Positions 23,041 through 37,203 are shown, numbered from the stretch's first letter. The stretch: DNA of 64,000 nt from Pleurodeles waltl (GCF_031143425.1 NW_027150012.1:92446-156445); one strand, 5' to 3'. Notes: a model not told the origin generated them from the sequence alone. Translations and numbers: made by a program.

Positions 23041-26000
23041 GTGACTTGTGTGGCTCGGACCAGGTTCTGTTACCCAGAATCCTTTGCAAACCTCAAAATT
23101 TGGCTAAAAAAACACATGTTCCTCACATTTCTGTGGCAGAAAGTTCTGGAATCTGAGAGGAGCCACAAATTTCCTTCCACCCAGCGTTCCCCCACGCCTC
23201 CCGATAAAAATGATACCTCACTTGTGTGGGTAGGCCTAGCGCCCGCAACAGGAAACGCCCCAAAGCGCAACGTGGACACAGCCAAATTTTTGAAGGAAAA
23301 CAGAGGTGTTTTTTGCAAAGTGCCTACCTGTAGATTTTGGCCTGTAGCTCAGCCGCCACCTAGGCAAACCTACCAAACCTGTACATTTCTGAAAACTAGA
23401 GACCTAGGGGAATCCAAGATGGGGTGACTTGTGTGGCTCGGACCAGGTTCTGTTACCCAGAATCCTTTGCAAACCTCAGAATTTGGCTAAAAAAACACAT
23501 GTTCCTCACATTTCTGTGGCAGAAAGTTCTGGAATCTGAGAGGAGCCACACATTTCCTTCCACCCAGCGTTCCCCCACGTCTCCCGGTAAAAATGATACC
23601 TCACTTGTGTGGGTAGGCCTAGCGCCCGCGACAGGAAACGCCCCAAAGCGCAACGTGGACACAGCCACATTTTTGAAGGAAAACAGAGGTGTTTTTTGCA
23701 ATGTGCCTACGTGTAGATTTTGGCCTGTAGCTCAGCCGCCACCTAGGGAAACCTACCAAACCTGTGCATTTCTGAAAACTAGAGACCTAGGGGAATCCAA
23801 GATGGGGTAACTTGTGTGGCTCGGACCAGGTTCTGTTACCCAGAATCCTTTGCAAACCTCAAAATTTGGCTAAAAAAACACATGTTCCTCACATTTCTGT
23901 GGCAGAAAGTTCTGGAATCTGAGAGGAGCCACAAATTTCCTTCCACCCAGCGTTCCCCCACGTCTCCCGGTAAAAATTATACCTCACTTGTGTGGGTAGG
24001 CCTAGCGCCCGCGACACGAAACGCCCCAAAGCGCAACGTGGACACAGCCAAATTTTTGAAGGAAAACAGAGGTGTTTTTTGCAAAGTGCCTACCTGTAGA
24101 TTTTGGCCTGTAGCTCAGCTGCCACCTAGGGAAACCTACCAAACCTGTGCATTTCTGAAAACTACAGACCTAGGGGAATCCAAGATGGGGTGACTTGTGT
24201 GGCTCGGACCAGGTTCTGTTACCCAGAATCCTTTGCAAACCTCAAAATTTGGCTAAAAAAACACATGTTCCTCACATTTCTGTGGCAGAAAGTTCGGGAA
24301 TCTGAGAGGAGCCACAAATTTCCTTCCACCCAGCGTTCCCCCCACGTCTCCCGGTAAAAATGATACCTCACTTGTGTGGGTAGGCCTAGCGCCCGCGACA
24401 GGAAACGCCCCAAAGCGCAACGTGGACACAGCCACATTTTTGAAGGAAAACAGAGGTGTTTTTGGCAATGTGCCTACCTGTAGATTTTGGCCTGTAGCTC
24501 AGCCGCCACCTAGGGAAACCTACCAAACCTGTGCATTTCTGAAAACTAGAGACCTAGGGGAATCCAAGATGGGGTAACTTGTGTGGCTCGGACCAGGTTC
24601 TGTTACCCAGAATCCTTTGCAAACCTCAAAATTTGGCTAAAAAAACACATGTTCCTCACATTTCTGTGGCAGAAAGTTCTGGAATCTGAGAGGAGCCACA
24701 AATTTCCTTCCACCCAGCGTTCCCCCACGTCTCCCGGTAAAAATTATACCTCACTTGTGTGGGTAGGCCTAGCGCCCGCGACAGGAAATGCCCCAAAGCG
24801 CAACGTGGACACAGCCAAATTTTTGAAGGAAAACAGAGGTGTTTTTTGCAAAGTGCCTACCTGTAGATTTTGGCCTGTAGCTCAGCCGCCACCTAGGGAA
24901 ACCTACCAAACCTGTGCATTTCTGAAAACTACAGACCTAGGGGAATCCAAGATGGGGTGACTTGTGTGGCTCGGACCAGGTTCTGTTACCCAGAATCCTT
25001 TGCAAACCTCAAAATTTGGCTAAAAAAACACATGTTCCTCACATTTCTGTGGCAGAAAGTTCTGGAATCTGAGAGGAGCCACAAATTTCCTTCCACCCAG
25101 CGTTCCCCCACGTCTCCCGATAAAAATGATACCTCACTTGTGTGGGTAGGCCTAGCGCCCGCGACAGGAAACGCCCCAAAGCACAACGTGGACACAGCCA
25201 AATTTTTGAAGGAAAACAGAGGTGTTTTTTGCAAAGTGCCTACCTGTAGATTTTGGCCTGTAGCTCACCTGCCACCTAGGCAAACCTACCAAACCTGTAC
25301 ATTTCTGAAAACTAGAGACCTAGGGGAATCCAAGATGGGGTGACTTGTGTGGATCGGACCAGGTTCTGTTACCCAGAATCCTTTGCAAACCTCAGAATTT
25401 GGCTAAAAAAACACATGTTCCTCACATTTCTGTGGCAGAAAGTTCTGGAATCTGAGAGGAGCCACAAATTTCCTTCCACCCAGCGTTCCCCCACGTCTCC
25501 CGATAAAAATGATACCTCACTTGTGTGGGTAGGCCTAGCGCCCGCGACAGGAAACGCCCCAAAGCGCAACGTGGACACAGCCACATTTTTTAAGGAAAAC
25601 AGAGGTGTTTTTTGCAAAGTGCCTACCTGTAGATTTTGGCCTGTAGCTCAGCCGCCACCAAGGGAAACCTACCAAACCTATGCATTTCTGAAAACTAGAG
25701 ACCTAGGGGAATCCAAGATGGGGTGACTTGTGTGGCTCGGACCAGGTTCTGTTACCCAGAATCCTTTGCAAACCTCAAAATTTGGCTAAAAAAACACATG
25801 TTCCTCACATTTCTGTGGCAGAAAGTTCTGGAATCTGAGAGGAGCCACAAATTTCCTTCCACCCAGCGTTCCCCCACGCCTCCCGATAAAAATGATACCT
25901 CACTTGTGTGGGTAGGCCTAGCGCCCGCGACAGGAAACGCCCCAAAGCGCAACGTGGACACAGCCAAATTTTTGAAGGAAAACAGAGGTGTTTTTTGCAA

Positions 26001-27636
26001 AGTGCCTACCTGTAGATTTTGGCCTGTAGCTCAGCCGCCACCTAGGGAAACCTACCAAACCTGTGCATTTCTGAAAACTAGAGACCTAGGGGAATCCAAG
26101 ATGGGGTGACTTGTGTGGCTCGGACCAGGTTCTGTTACCCAGAATCCTTTGCAAACCTCAGAATTTGGCTAAAAAAACACATGTTCCTCACATTTCTGTG
26201 GCAGAAAGTTCTGGAATCTGAGAGGAGCCACAAATTTCCTTCCACCCAGCGTTCCCCCACGTCTCCCGATAAAAATGATACCTCACTTATGTGGGTAGGC
26301 CTAGTGCCCGCGACAGGAAACGCCCCAAAGCGCAACGTGGACACAGCCAAATTTTTGAAGGAAAACAGAGGTGTTTTTTGCAAAGTGCCTACCTGTAGAT
26401 TTTGGCCTGTAGCTCAGCCGCCACCTAGGGAAACCTACCAAACCTGTGCATTTCTGAAAACTAGAGACCTAGGGGAATCCAAGATGGGGTGACTTGTGTG
26501 GCTCGGACCAGGTTCTGTTCCCCAGAATCCTTTGCAAACCTCAACATTTGGCTAAAAAAACACATGTTCCTCACATTTCTGTGGCAGAAAGTTCTGGAAT
26601 CTGATAGGAGCCACAAATTTTCTTCCACCCAGCGTTCCCCCACGTCTCCCGATAAAAATGATACCTCACTTGTGTGGGTAGGCCTAGCGCCCGCGACAGG
26701 AAACGCCCCAAAGCGCAACGTGGACACAGCCAAATTTTTGAAGGAAAACAGTGGTGTTTTTTGCAAAGTGCCTACCTGTAGATTTTGGCCTGTAGCTCAG
26801 CCGCCACCTAGGCAAACCTACCAAACCTGTGCATTTCTGAAAACTAGAGACCTAGGGGAATCCAAGATGGGGTGACTTGTGTGGCCCGGACCAGGTTCTG
26901 TTACCCAGAATCCTTTGCAAACCTCAGAATTTGGCTACAAAAACAAATGTTCCTAACATTTCTGTGGCAGAAAGTTCTGGAATCTGAGAGGAGCCACAAA
27001 TTTCCTTCCACCCAGCGTTTCCCCACTTCTTCCGATAAAATGACACCTCACTTGTGTGGGTAGGCGTAGCGCCCGCGACAGGAAACGCCCCAAAGCGCAA
27101 CGTGGACACAGCCAAATTTTTGAAAGAAAACAGAGGTGTTTTTTTGCAAAGTGCCTACCTGTAGATTTTGGCCTGTAGCTCAGCCGCCACCTAGGGAAAC
27201 CTACCAACCTGTGCATTTCTGAAAACTAGAGACCTAGGGGAATCCAAGATGGGGTGACTTGTGTGGCTCGGACCAGGTTCTGTTACCCAGAATCCTTTGC
27301 AAACCTCAAAATTTGGCTAAAAAAACACATGTTCCTCACATTTCTGTGGCAGAAAGTTCTGGAATCTGAGAGGAGCCACAAATTTCCTGCCACCCAGCGT
27401 TCCCCCACATCTCCCGATAAAAATGATACCTCACTTGTGTGGGTAGGCCTAGCGCCCGCGACAGGAAACGCCCCAAAGCGCAACGTGGACACAGCCACAT
27501 TTTTGAAGGAAAACAGAGGTGTTTTTTGCAAAGTGCCTACCTGTAGATTTTGGCCTGTAGCTCAGCCGCCACCTAGGGAAACCTACCAAACCTGTGCATT
27601 TCTGAAAACTAGAGACCTAGGGGAATCCAAGATGGG
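23041..27636 (+). repeat. 12-unit cassette, copy B
   Basis: Units 23041, 23424, 23807, 24190, 24574, 24957, 25340, 25723, 26106, 26489, 26872 and 27254 reproduce m1-m12 of 12702-17297 at 10339-10340 bp (27 units). Rare states shared with copy A include CTACGTGTAG in m2, CCACCAAGGG with ACCTATGC in m7 and CACTTATGTGGG in m9. Private changes are GCGACACGAAACG in unit 23807, an extra C in unit 24190 and three indels in unit 26872 (ATAAAATGAC, a T7 run and CTACCAACCTG). Confidence 0.93.
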
Positions 27637-29929
27637 GTGACTTGTGTGGCTCGGACCAAGTTCTGTTACCCAGAATCCTTTGCAAACCTCAAAATTTGGC
27701 TAAAAAAACACATGTTCCTCACATTTCTGTGGCAGAAAGTTCTGGAATCTGAGAGGAGCCACACATTTCCTTCCACCCAGCGTTCCCCCACGTCTCCTGG
27801 TAAAAATGATACCTCACTTGTGTGGGTAGGCCTAGCGCCCGCGACAGGAAACGCCCCAAAGCGCAACGTGGACACAGCCACATTTTTGAAGGAAAACAGA
27901 GGTGTTTTTTGCAATGTGCCTACCTGTAGATTTTGGCCTGTAGCTCAGCCGCCACCTAGGGAAACCTACCAAACCTGTGCATTTCTGAAAACTAGAGACC
28001 TAGGGGAATCCAAGATGGGGTAACTTGTGTGGCTCGGACCAGGTTCTGTTACCCAGAATCCTTTGCAAACCTCAGAATTTGGCTAAAAAAACACATGTTC
28101 CTCACATTTCTGTGGCAGAAAGTTCTGGAATCTGAGAGGAGCCACAAATTTCCTTCCACCCAGCGTTCCCCCACGTCTCCCGGTAAAAATTATATCTCAC
28201 TTGTGTGGGTAGGCCTAGCGCCCGCGACAGGAAACGCCCCAAGCGCAACGTGGACACAGCCAAATTTTTGAAGGAAAACAGAGGTGTTTTTTGCAAAGTG
28301 CCTACCTGTAGATTTTGGCCTGTAGCTCAGCTGCCACCTAGGGAAACCTACCAAACCTGTGCATTTCTGAAAACTAGAGACCTAGGGGAATCCAAGATGG
28401 GGTGACTTGTGTGGCTCGGACCAAGTTCTGTTACCCAGAATCCTTTGCAAACCTCAAAATTTGGCTAAAAAAACACATGTTCCTCACATTTCTGTGGCAG
28501 AAAGTTCTGGAATCTGAGAGGAGCCACAAATTTTATTCCACCCAGCGTTCCCCCACGTCTCCTGATAAAAATGATACCTCACTTGTGTGGGTAGGCCTAG
28601 CGCCCGCGACAGGAAACGCCCAAAGCACAACGTGGACACAGCCAAATTTTTGAAGGAAAACAGAGGTGTTTTTTGCAAAGTGCCTACCTGTAGATTTTGG
28701 CCTGTAGCTCAGCCGCCACCTAGGGAAACCTACCAAACCTGTGCATTTCTGAAACTAGAGACCTAGGGAATCCAAGATGGGGTGACTTGTGTGGCTCGGA
28801 CCAGGTTCTGTTACCCAGAATCCTTTGCAAACCTCAAAATTTGGCTGAAAAAACACATGTTCCTCACATTTCTGTGGCAGAAAGTTCTGGAATCTGAGAG
28901 GAGCCACACATTTCCTTCCACCCAGCGTTCCCCCACGTCTCCTGGTAAAAATGATACCTCACTTGTGTGGGTAGGCCTAGCGCCCGCGACAGGAAACGCC
29001 CCAAAGCGCAACGTGGACACAGCCACATTTTTGAAGGAAAACAGAGGTGTTTTTTGCAATGTGCCTACCTGTAGATTTTGGCCTGTAGCTCAGCCGCCAC
29101 CTAGGGAAACCTACCAAACCTGTGCATTTCTGAAAACTAGAGACCTAGGGGAATCCAAGATGGGGTAACTTGTGTGGCTCGGACCAGGTTCTGTTACCCA
29201 GAATCCTTTGCAAACCTCAGAATTTGGCTAAAAAAAACACATGTTCCTCACATTTCTGTGGCAGAAAGTTCTGGAATCTGAGAGGAGCCACAAATTTCCT
29301 TCCCCCAGCGTTCCCCCACGTCTCCCGGTAAAAATTATATCTCACTTGTGTGGGTAGGCCTAGCGCCCGCGACAGGAAACGCCCCAAAGCGCAACGTGGA
29401 CACAGCCAAATTTTTGAAGGAAAACAGAGGTGTTTTTTGCAAAGTGCCTACCTGTAGATTTTGGCCTGTAGCTCAGCTGCCACCTAGGGAAACCTACCAA
29501 ACCTGTGCATTTCTGAAAACTACAGACCTAGGGGAATCCAAGATGGGGTGACTTGTGTGGCTCGGACCAGGTTCTGTTACCCAGAATCCTTTGCAAACCT
29601 CAAAATTTGGCTAAAAAAACACATGTTCCTCACTTTTCTGTGGCAGAAAGTTCGGGAATCTGAGAGGAGCCACAAATTTCCTTCCACCCAGCGTTCCCCA
29701 CGTCTCCCGGTAAAAATGATACCTCACTTGTGTGGGTAGGCCTAGCGCCCGCGACAGGAAACGCCCCAAAGCGCAACGTGGACACAGCCAAATTTTTGAA
29801 GGAAAACAGAGGTGTTTTTTGCAAAGTGCCTACCTGTAGATTTTGGCCTGTAGCTCACCTGCCACCTAGGCAAACCTACCAAACCTGTACATTTCTGAAA
29901 ACTAGAGACCTAGGGGAATCCAAGATGGG
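27637..29929 (+). repeat. Hybrid and module units closing a 12-unit tandem repeat
   Basis: Unit 27637 is a hybrid: it opens as an F unit (GGACCAAGTTCTG) and continues as an H unit (CCACACATTT, CTCCTGGTAAAAA). Then come 28020 (Y, ending GAGACC), 28402 (F), 28782 (H), 29165 (Y) and 29548, which starts as R (GTTCGGGAATC) and ends as m6 (CTCACCTGCC, CCTAGGCAAACC). With units 25340-27254 they form 12 units, 25340-29929, repeated next door from 29930. Single-base indels are concentrated here: CCCCAAGCG near 28243, GCCCAAAGC near 28620, CTAGGGAATCC near 28767, an A8 run near 29231 and GTTCCCCACG near 29696. Confidence 0.85.
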
Positions 29930-32900
29930 GTGACTTGTGTGGATCGGACCAGGTTCTGTTACCCAGAATCCTTTGCAAACCTCAGAATTTGGCTAAAAAA
30001 ACACATGTTCCTCACATTTCTGTGGCAGAAAGTTCTGGAATCTGAGAGGAGCCACAAATTTCCTTCCACCCAGCGTTCCCCCACGTCTCCCGATAAAAAT
30101 GATACCTCACTTGTGTGGGTAGGCCTAGCGCCCGCGACAGGAAACGCCCCAAAGCGCAACGTGGACACAGCCACATTTTTTAAGGAAAACAGAGGTGTTT
30201 TTGCAAAGTGCCTACCTGTAGATTTTGGCCTGTAGCTCAGCCGCCACCAAGGGAAACCTACCAAACCTATGCATTTCTGAAAACTAGAGACCTAGGGGAA
30301 TCCAAGATGGGGTGACTTGTGTGGCTCGGACCAGGTTCTGTTACCCAGAATCCTTTGCAAACCTCAAAATTTGGCTAAAAAAACACATGTTCCTCACATT
30401 TCTGTGGCAGAAAGTTCTGGAATCTGAGAGGAGCCACAAATTTCCTTCCACCCAGCGTTCCCCCACGCCTCCCGATAAAAATGATACCTCACTTGTGTGG
30501 GTAGGCCTAGCGCCCGCGACAGGAAACGCCCCAAAGCGCAACGTGGACACAGCCAAATTTTTGAAGGAAAACAAAGGTGTTTTTTGCAAAGTGCCTACCT
30601 GTAGATTTTGGCCTGTAGCTCAGCCGCCACCTAGGGAAACCTACCAAACCTGTGCATTTCTGAAAACTAGAGACCTAGGGGAATCCAAGATGGGGTGACT
30701 TGTGTGGCTCGGACCAGGTTCTGTTACCCAGAATCCTTTGCAAACCTCAGAATTTGGCTAAAAAAACACATGTTCCTCACATTTCTGTGGCAGAAAGTTC
30801 TGGAATCTGAGAGGAGCCACAAATTTCCTTCCACCCAGCGTTCCCCCACGTCTCCCGATAAAAATGATACCTCACTTATGTGGGTAGGCCTAGTGCCCGC
30901 GACAGGAAACGCCCCAAAGCGCAACGTGGACACAGCCAAATTTTTGAAGGAAAACAGAGGTGTTTTTTGCAAAGTGCCTACCTGTAGATTTTGGCCTGTA
31001 GCTCAGCCGCCACCTAGGGAAACCTACCAAACCTGTGCATTTCTGAAAACTAGAGACCTAGGGGAATCCAAGATGGGGTGACTTGTGTGGCTCGGACCAG
31101 GTTCTGTTCCCCAGAATCCTTTGCAAACCTCAACATTTGGCTAAAAAAACACATGTTCCTCACATTTCTGTGGCAGAAAGTTCTGGAATCTGAGAGGAGC
31201 CACAAATTTTCTTCCACCCAGCGTTCCCCCACGTCTCCCGATAAAAATGATACCTCACTTGTGTGGGTAGGCCTAGCGCCCGCGACAGGAAACGCCCCAA
31301 AGCGCAACGTGGACACAGCCAAATTTTTGAAGGAAAACAGTGGTGTTTTTTGCAAAGTGCCTACCTGTAGATTTTGGCCTGTAGCTCAGCCGCCACCTAG
31401 GCAAACCTACCAAACCTGTGCATTTCTGAAAACTAGAGACCTAGGGGAATCCAAGATGGGGTGACTTGTGTGGCCCGGACCAGGTTCTGTTACCCAGAAT
31501 CCTTTGCAAACCTCAGAATTTGGCTACAAAAACAAATGTTCCTAACATTTCTGTGGCAGAAAGTTCTGGAATCTGAGAGGAGCCACAAACTTCCTTCCAC
31601 CCAGCGTTTCCCCACTTCTTCCGATAAAAATGACACCTCACTTGTGTGGGTAGGCGTAGCGCCCGCGACAGGAAACGCCCCAAAGCGCAACGTGGACACA
31701 GCCAAATTTTTGAAAGAAAACAGAGGTGTTTTTTGCAAAGTGCCTACCTGTAGATTTTGGCCTGTAGCTCAGCCGCCACCTAGGGAAACCTACCAAACCT
31801 GTGCATTTCTGAAAACTAGAGACCTAGGGGAATCCAAGATGGGGTGACTTGTGTGGCTCGGACCAGGTTCTGTTACCCAGAATCCTTTGCAAACCTCAAA
31901 ATTTGGCTAAAAAAACACATGTTCCTCACATTTCTGTGGCAGAAAGTTCTGGAATCTGAGAGGAGCCACAAATTTCCTGCCACCCAGCGTTCCCCCACAT
32001 CTCCCGATAAAAATGATACCTCACTTGTGTGGGTAGGCCTAGCGCCCGCGACAGGAAACGCCCCAAAGCGCAACGTGGACACAGCCACATTTTTGAAGGA
32101 AAACAGAGGTGTTTTTTGCAAAGTGCCTACCTGTAGATTTTGGCCTGTAGCTCAGCCGCCACCTAGGGAAACCTACCAAACCTGTGCATTTCTGAAAACT
32201 AGAGACCTAGGGGAATCCAAGATGGGGTGACTTGTGTGGCTCGGACCAAGTTCTGTTACCCAGAATCCTTTGCAAACCTCAAAATTTGGCTAAAAAAACA
32301 CATGTTCCTCACATTTCTGTGGCAGAAAGTTCTGGAATCTGAGAGGAGCCACACATTTCCTTCCACCCAGCGTTCCCCCACGTCTCCTGGTAAAAATGAT
32401 ACCTCACTTGTGTGGGTAGGCCTAGCGCCCGCGACAGGAAACGCCCCAAAGCGCAACGTGGACACAGCCACATTTTTGAAGGAAAACAGAGGTGTTTTTT
32501 GCAATGTGCCTACCTGTAGATTTTGGCCTGTAGCTCAGCCGCCACCTAGGGAAACCTACCAAACCTGTGCATTTCTGAAAACTAGAGACCTAGGGGAATC
32601 CAAGATGGGGTAACTTGTGTGGCTCGGACCAGGTTCTGTTACCCAGAATCCTTTGCAAACCTCAGAATTTGGCTAAAAAAACACATGTTCCTCACATTTC
32701 TGTGGCAGAAAGTTCTGGAATCTGAGAGGAGCCACAAATTTCCTTCCACCCAGCGTTCCCCCACGTCTCCCGGTAAAAATTATATCTCACTTGTGTGGGT
32801 AGGCCTAGCGCCCGCGACAGGAAACGCCCCAAAGCGCAACGTGGACACAGCCAAATTTTTGAAGGAAAACAGAGGTGTTTTTTGCAAAGTGCCTACCTGT

Positions 32901-34905
32901 AGATTTTGGCCTGTAGCTCAGCTGCCACCTAGGGAAACCTACCAAACCTGTGCATTTCTGAAAACTACAGACCTAGGGGAATCCAAGATGGGGTGACTTG
33001 TGTGGCTCGGACCAGGTTCTGTTACCCAGAATCCTTTGCAAACCTCAAAATTTGGCTAAAAAAACACATGTTCCTCACATTTCTGTGGCAGAAAGTTCGG
33101 GAATCTGAGAGGAGCCACAAATTTCCTTCCACCCAGCGTTCCCCCACGTCTCCCGGTAAAAATGATACCTCACTTGTGTGGGTAGGCCTAGCGCCCGCGA
33201 CAGGAAACGCCCCAAAGCGCAACGTGGACACAGCCACATTTTTGAAGGAAAACAGAGGTGTTTTTTGCAAAGTGCCTACCTGTAGATTTTGGCCTGTAGC
33301 TCAGCCGCCACCTAGGGAAACCTACCAAACCTGTGCATTTCTGAAAACTAGAGACCTAGGGGAATCCAAGATGGGGTGACTTGTGTGGCTCGGACCAAGT
33401 TCTGTTACCCAGAATCCTTTGCAAACCTCAAAATTTGGCTAAAAAAACACATGTTCCTCACATTTCTGTGGCAGAAAGTTCTGGAATCTGAGAGGAGCCA
33501 CAAATTTTATTCCACCCAGCGTTCCCCCACGTCTCCTGATAAAAATGATACCTCACTTGTGTGGGTAGGCCTAGCGCCCGCGACAGGAAACGCCCCAAAG
33601 CACAACGTGGACACAGCCAAATTTTTGAAGGAAAACAGAGGTGTTTTTTGCAAAGTGCCTACCTGTAGATTTTGGCCTGTAGCTCAGCCGCCACCTAGGG
33701 AAACCTACCAAACCTGTGCATTTCTGAAACTAGAGACCTAGGGGAATCCAAGATGGGGTGACTTGTGTGGCTCGGACCAGGTTCTGTTACCCAGAATCCT
33801 TTGCAAACCTCAAAATTTGGCTGAAAAAACACATGTTCCTCACATTTCTGTGGCAGAAAGTTCTGGAATCTGAGAGGAGCCACACATTTCCTTCCACCCA
33901 GCGTTCCCCCACGTCTCCTGGTAAAAATGATACCTCACTTGTGTGGGTAGGCCTAGCGCCCGCGACAGGAAACGCCCCAAAGCGCAACGTGGACACAGCC
34001 ACATTTTTGAAGGAAAACAGAGGTGTTTTTTGCAATGTGCCTACCTGTAGATTTTGGCCTGTAGCTCAGCCGCCACCTAGGGAAACCTACCAAACCTGTG
34101 CATTTCTGAAAACTAGAGACCTAGGGGAATCCAAGATGGGGTAACTTGTGTGGCTCGGACCAGGTTCTGTTACCCAGAATCCTTTGCAAACCTCAGAATT
34201 TGGCTAAAAAAACACATGTTCCTCACATTTCTGTGGCAGAAAGTTCTGGAATCTGAGAGGAGCCACAAATTTCCTTCCCCCAGCGTTCCCCCACGTCTCC
34301 CGGTAAAAATTATATCTCACTTGTGTGGGTAGGCCTAGCGCCCGCGACAGGAAACGCCCCAAAGCGCAACGTGGACACAGCCAAATTTTTGAAGGAAAAC
34401 AGAGGTGTTTTTTGCAAAGTGCCTACCTGTAGATTTTGGCCTGTAGCTCAGCTGCCACCTAGGGAAACCTACCAAACCTGTGCATTTCTGAAAACTACAG
34501 ACCTAGGGGAATCCAAGATGGGGTGACTTGTGTGGCTCGGACCAGGTTCTGTTACCCAGAATCCTTTGCAAACCTCAAAATTTGGCTAAAAAAACACATG
34601 TTCCTCACTTTTCTGTGGCAGAAAGTTCGGGAATCTGAGAGGAGCCACAAATTTCCTTCCACCCAGCGTTCCCCCACGTCTCCCGGTAAAAATGATACCT
34701 CACTTGTGTGGGTAGGCCTAGCGCCCGCGACAGGAAACGCCCCAAAGCGCAACGTGGACACAGCCACATTTTTGAAGGAAAACAGAGGTGTTTTTGGCAA
34801 TGTGCCTACCTGTAGATTTTGGCCTGTAGCTCAGCCGCCACCTAGGGAAACCTACCAAACCTGTGCATTTCTGAAAACTAGAGACCTAGGGGAATCCAAG
34901 ATGGG
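29930..34905 (+). repeat. 13-unit tandem partner of 25340-29929
   Basis: Units 29930 to 34523. The first eight (29930-32610) match 25340-28020 at about 4590 bp (12 units), including the F/H hybrid at 32227. Unit 32993 (R type) has no counterpart, after which 33376, 33758, 34141 and 34523 match 28402, 28782, 29165 and 29548 at 13 units. Shared rare states confirm common origin: CTTCCCCCAGCG in 29165 and 34141, and CACTTTTCTG in 29548 and 34523. This copy is mostly free of the single-base indels seen in its neighbour. Confidence 0.9.
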
Positions 34906-37203
34906 GTAACTTGTGTGGCTCGGACCAGGTTCTGTTACCCAGAATCCTTTGCAAACCTCAAAATTTGGCTAAAAAAACACATGTTCCTCACATTTCTGTG
35001 GCAGAAAGTTCTGGAATCTGAGAGGAGCCACAAATTTCCTTCCACCCAGCGTTCCCCCACGTCTCCCGGTAAAAATTATACCTCACTTGTGTGGGTAGGC
35101 CTAGTGCCCGCGACAGGAAATGCCCCAAAGCGCAACGTGGACACAGCCAAATTTTTGAAGGAAAACAGAGGTGTTTTTTGCAAAGTGCCTACCTGTAGAT
35201 TTTGGCCTGTAGCTCAGCCGCCACCTAGGGAAACCTACCAAACCTGTGAATTTCTGAAAACTACAGACCTAGGGGAATCCAAGATGGGGTGACTTGTGTG
35301 GCTCGGACCAGGTTCTGTTACCCAGAATCCTTTGCAAACCTCAAAATTTGGCTAAAAAAACACATGTTCCTCACATTTCTGTGGCAGAAAGTTCGGGAAT
35401 CTGAGAGGAGCCACAAATTTCCTTCCACCCAGCGTTCCCCCACGTCTCCCGATAAAAATGATACCTCACTTGTGTGGGTAGGCCTAGCGCCCGCGACAGG
35501 AAACGCCCCAAAGCACAACGTGGACACAGCCAAATTTTTGAAGGAAAACAGAGGTGTTTTTTGCAAAGTGCCTACCTGTAGATTTTGGCCTGTAGCTCAC
35601 CTGCCACCTAGGCAAACCTACCAAACCTGTACATTTCTGAAAACTAGAGACCTAGGGGAATCCAAGATGGGGTGACTTGTGTGGATCGGACCAGGTTCTG
35701 TTACCCAGAATCCTTTGCAAACCTCAGAATTTGGCTAAAAAAACACATGTTCCTCACATTTCTGTGGCAGAAAGTTCTGGAATCTGAGAGGAGCCACAAA
35801 TTTCCTTCCACCCAGCGTTCCCCCACGTCTCCCGATAAAAATGATACCTCACTTGTGTGGGTAGGCCTAGCGCCCGCGACAGGAAACGCCCCAAAGCGCA
35901 ACGTGGACACAGCCACATTTTTTAAGGAAAACAGAGGTGTTTTTTGCAAAGTGCCTACCTGTAGATTTTGGCCTGTAGCTCAGCCGCCACCTAGGGAAAC
36001 CTACCAAACCTATGCATTTCTGAAAACTAGAGACCTAGGGGAATCCAAGATGGGGTGACTTGTGTGGCTCGGACCAGGTTCTGTTCCCCAGAATCCTTTG
36101 CAAACCTCAACATTTGGCTAAAAAAACACATGTTCCTCACATTTCTGTGGCAGAAAGTTCTGGAATCTGAGAGGAGCCACAAATTTTCTTCCACCCAGCG
36201 TTCCCCCACGTCTCCCGATAAAAATGATACCTCACTTGTGTGGGTAGGCCTAGCGCCCGCGACAGGAAACGCCCCAAAGCGCAACGTGGACACAGCCAAA
36301 TTTTTGAAGGAAAACAGTGGTGTTTTTTGCAAAGTGCCTACCTGTAGATTTTGTCCTGTAGCTCAGCCGCCACCTAGGCAAACCTACCAAACCTGTGCAT
36401 TTCTGAAAACTAGAGACTTAGGGGAATCCAAGATGGGGTGACTTGTGTGGCCCGGACCAGGTTCTGTTACCCAGAATCCTTTGCAAACCTCAGAATTTGG
36501 CTACAAAAACAAATGTTCCTAACATTTCTGTGGCAGAAAGTTCTGGAATCTGAGAGGAGCCACAAATTTCCTTCCACCCAGCGTTTCCCCACTTCTCCCG
36601 ATAAAAATGACACCTCACTTGTGTGGGTAGGCGTAGCGCCCGCGACAGGAAACGCCCCAAAGCGCAACGTGGACACAGCCAAATTTTTGAAAGAAAACAG
36701 AGGTGTTTTTTGCAAAGTGCCTACCTGTAGATTTTGGCCTGTAGCTCAGCCGCCACCTAGGGAAACCTACCAAACCTGTGCATTTCTGAAAACTAGAGAC
36801 CTAGGGGAATCCAAGATGGGGTGACTTGTGTGGCTCGGACCAGGTTCTGTTACCCAGAATCCTTTGCAAACCTCAAAATTTGGCTAAAAAAACACATGTT
36901 CCTCACATTTCTGTGGCAGAAAGTTCTGGAATCTGAGAGGAGCCACAAATTTCCTGCCACCCAGCGTTCCCCCACATCTCCCGATAAAAATGATACCTCA
37001 CTTGTGTGGGTAGGCCTAGCGCCCGCGACAGGAAACGCCCCAAAGCGCAACGTGGACACAGCCACATTTTTGAAGGAAAACAGAGGTGTTTTTTGCAAAG
37101 TGCCTACCTGTAGATTTTGGCCTGTAGCTCAGCCGCCACCTAGGGAAACCTACCAAACCTGTGCATTTCTGAAAACTAGAGACCTAGGGGAATCCAAGAT
37201 GGG
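34906..37203 (+). repeat. Six-unit segment, relative of 20361/21510-23040
   Basis: Unit 34906 shares CTAGTGCCC, AGGAAATGCC and TGTGAATTTC with 20361 and 21127 but has CCGGTAAAAA. Unit 35289 is a hybrid, R-like on the left (GTTCGGGAATC) and m6-like on the right (CTCACCTGCC). Units 35672, 36055 and 36438 are m7, m10 and m11 in the short form seen at 21893-23040, including GACTTAGGGG and CACTTCTCCCG. Unit 36821 is m12. Unit 36055 has a private TTTTGTCCTG. Confidence 0.86.
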
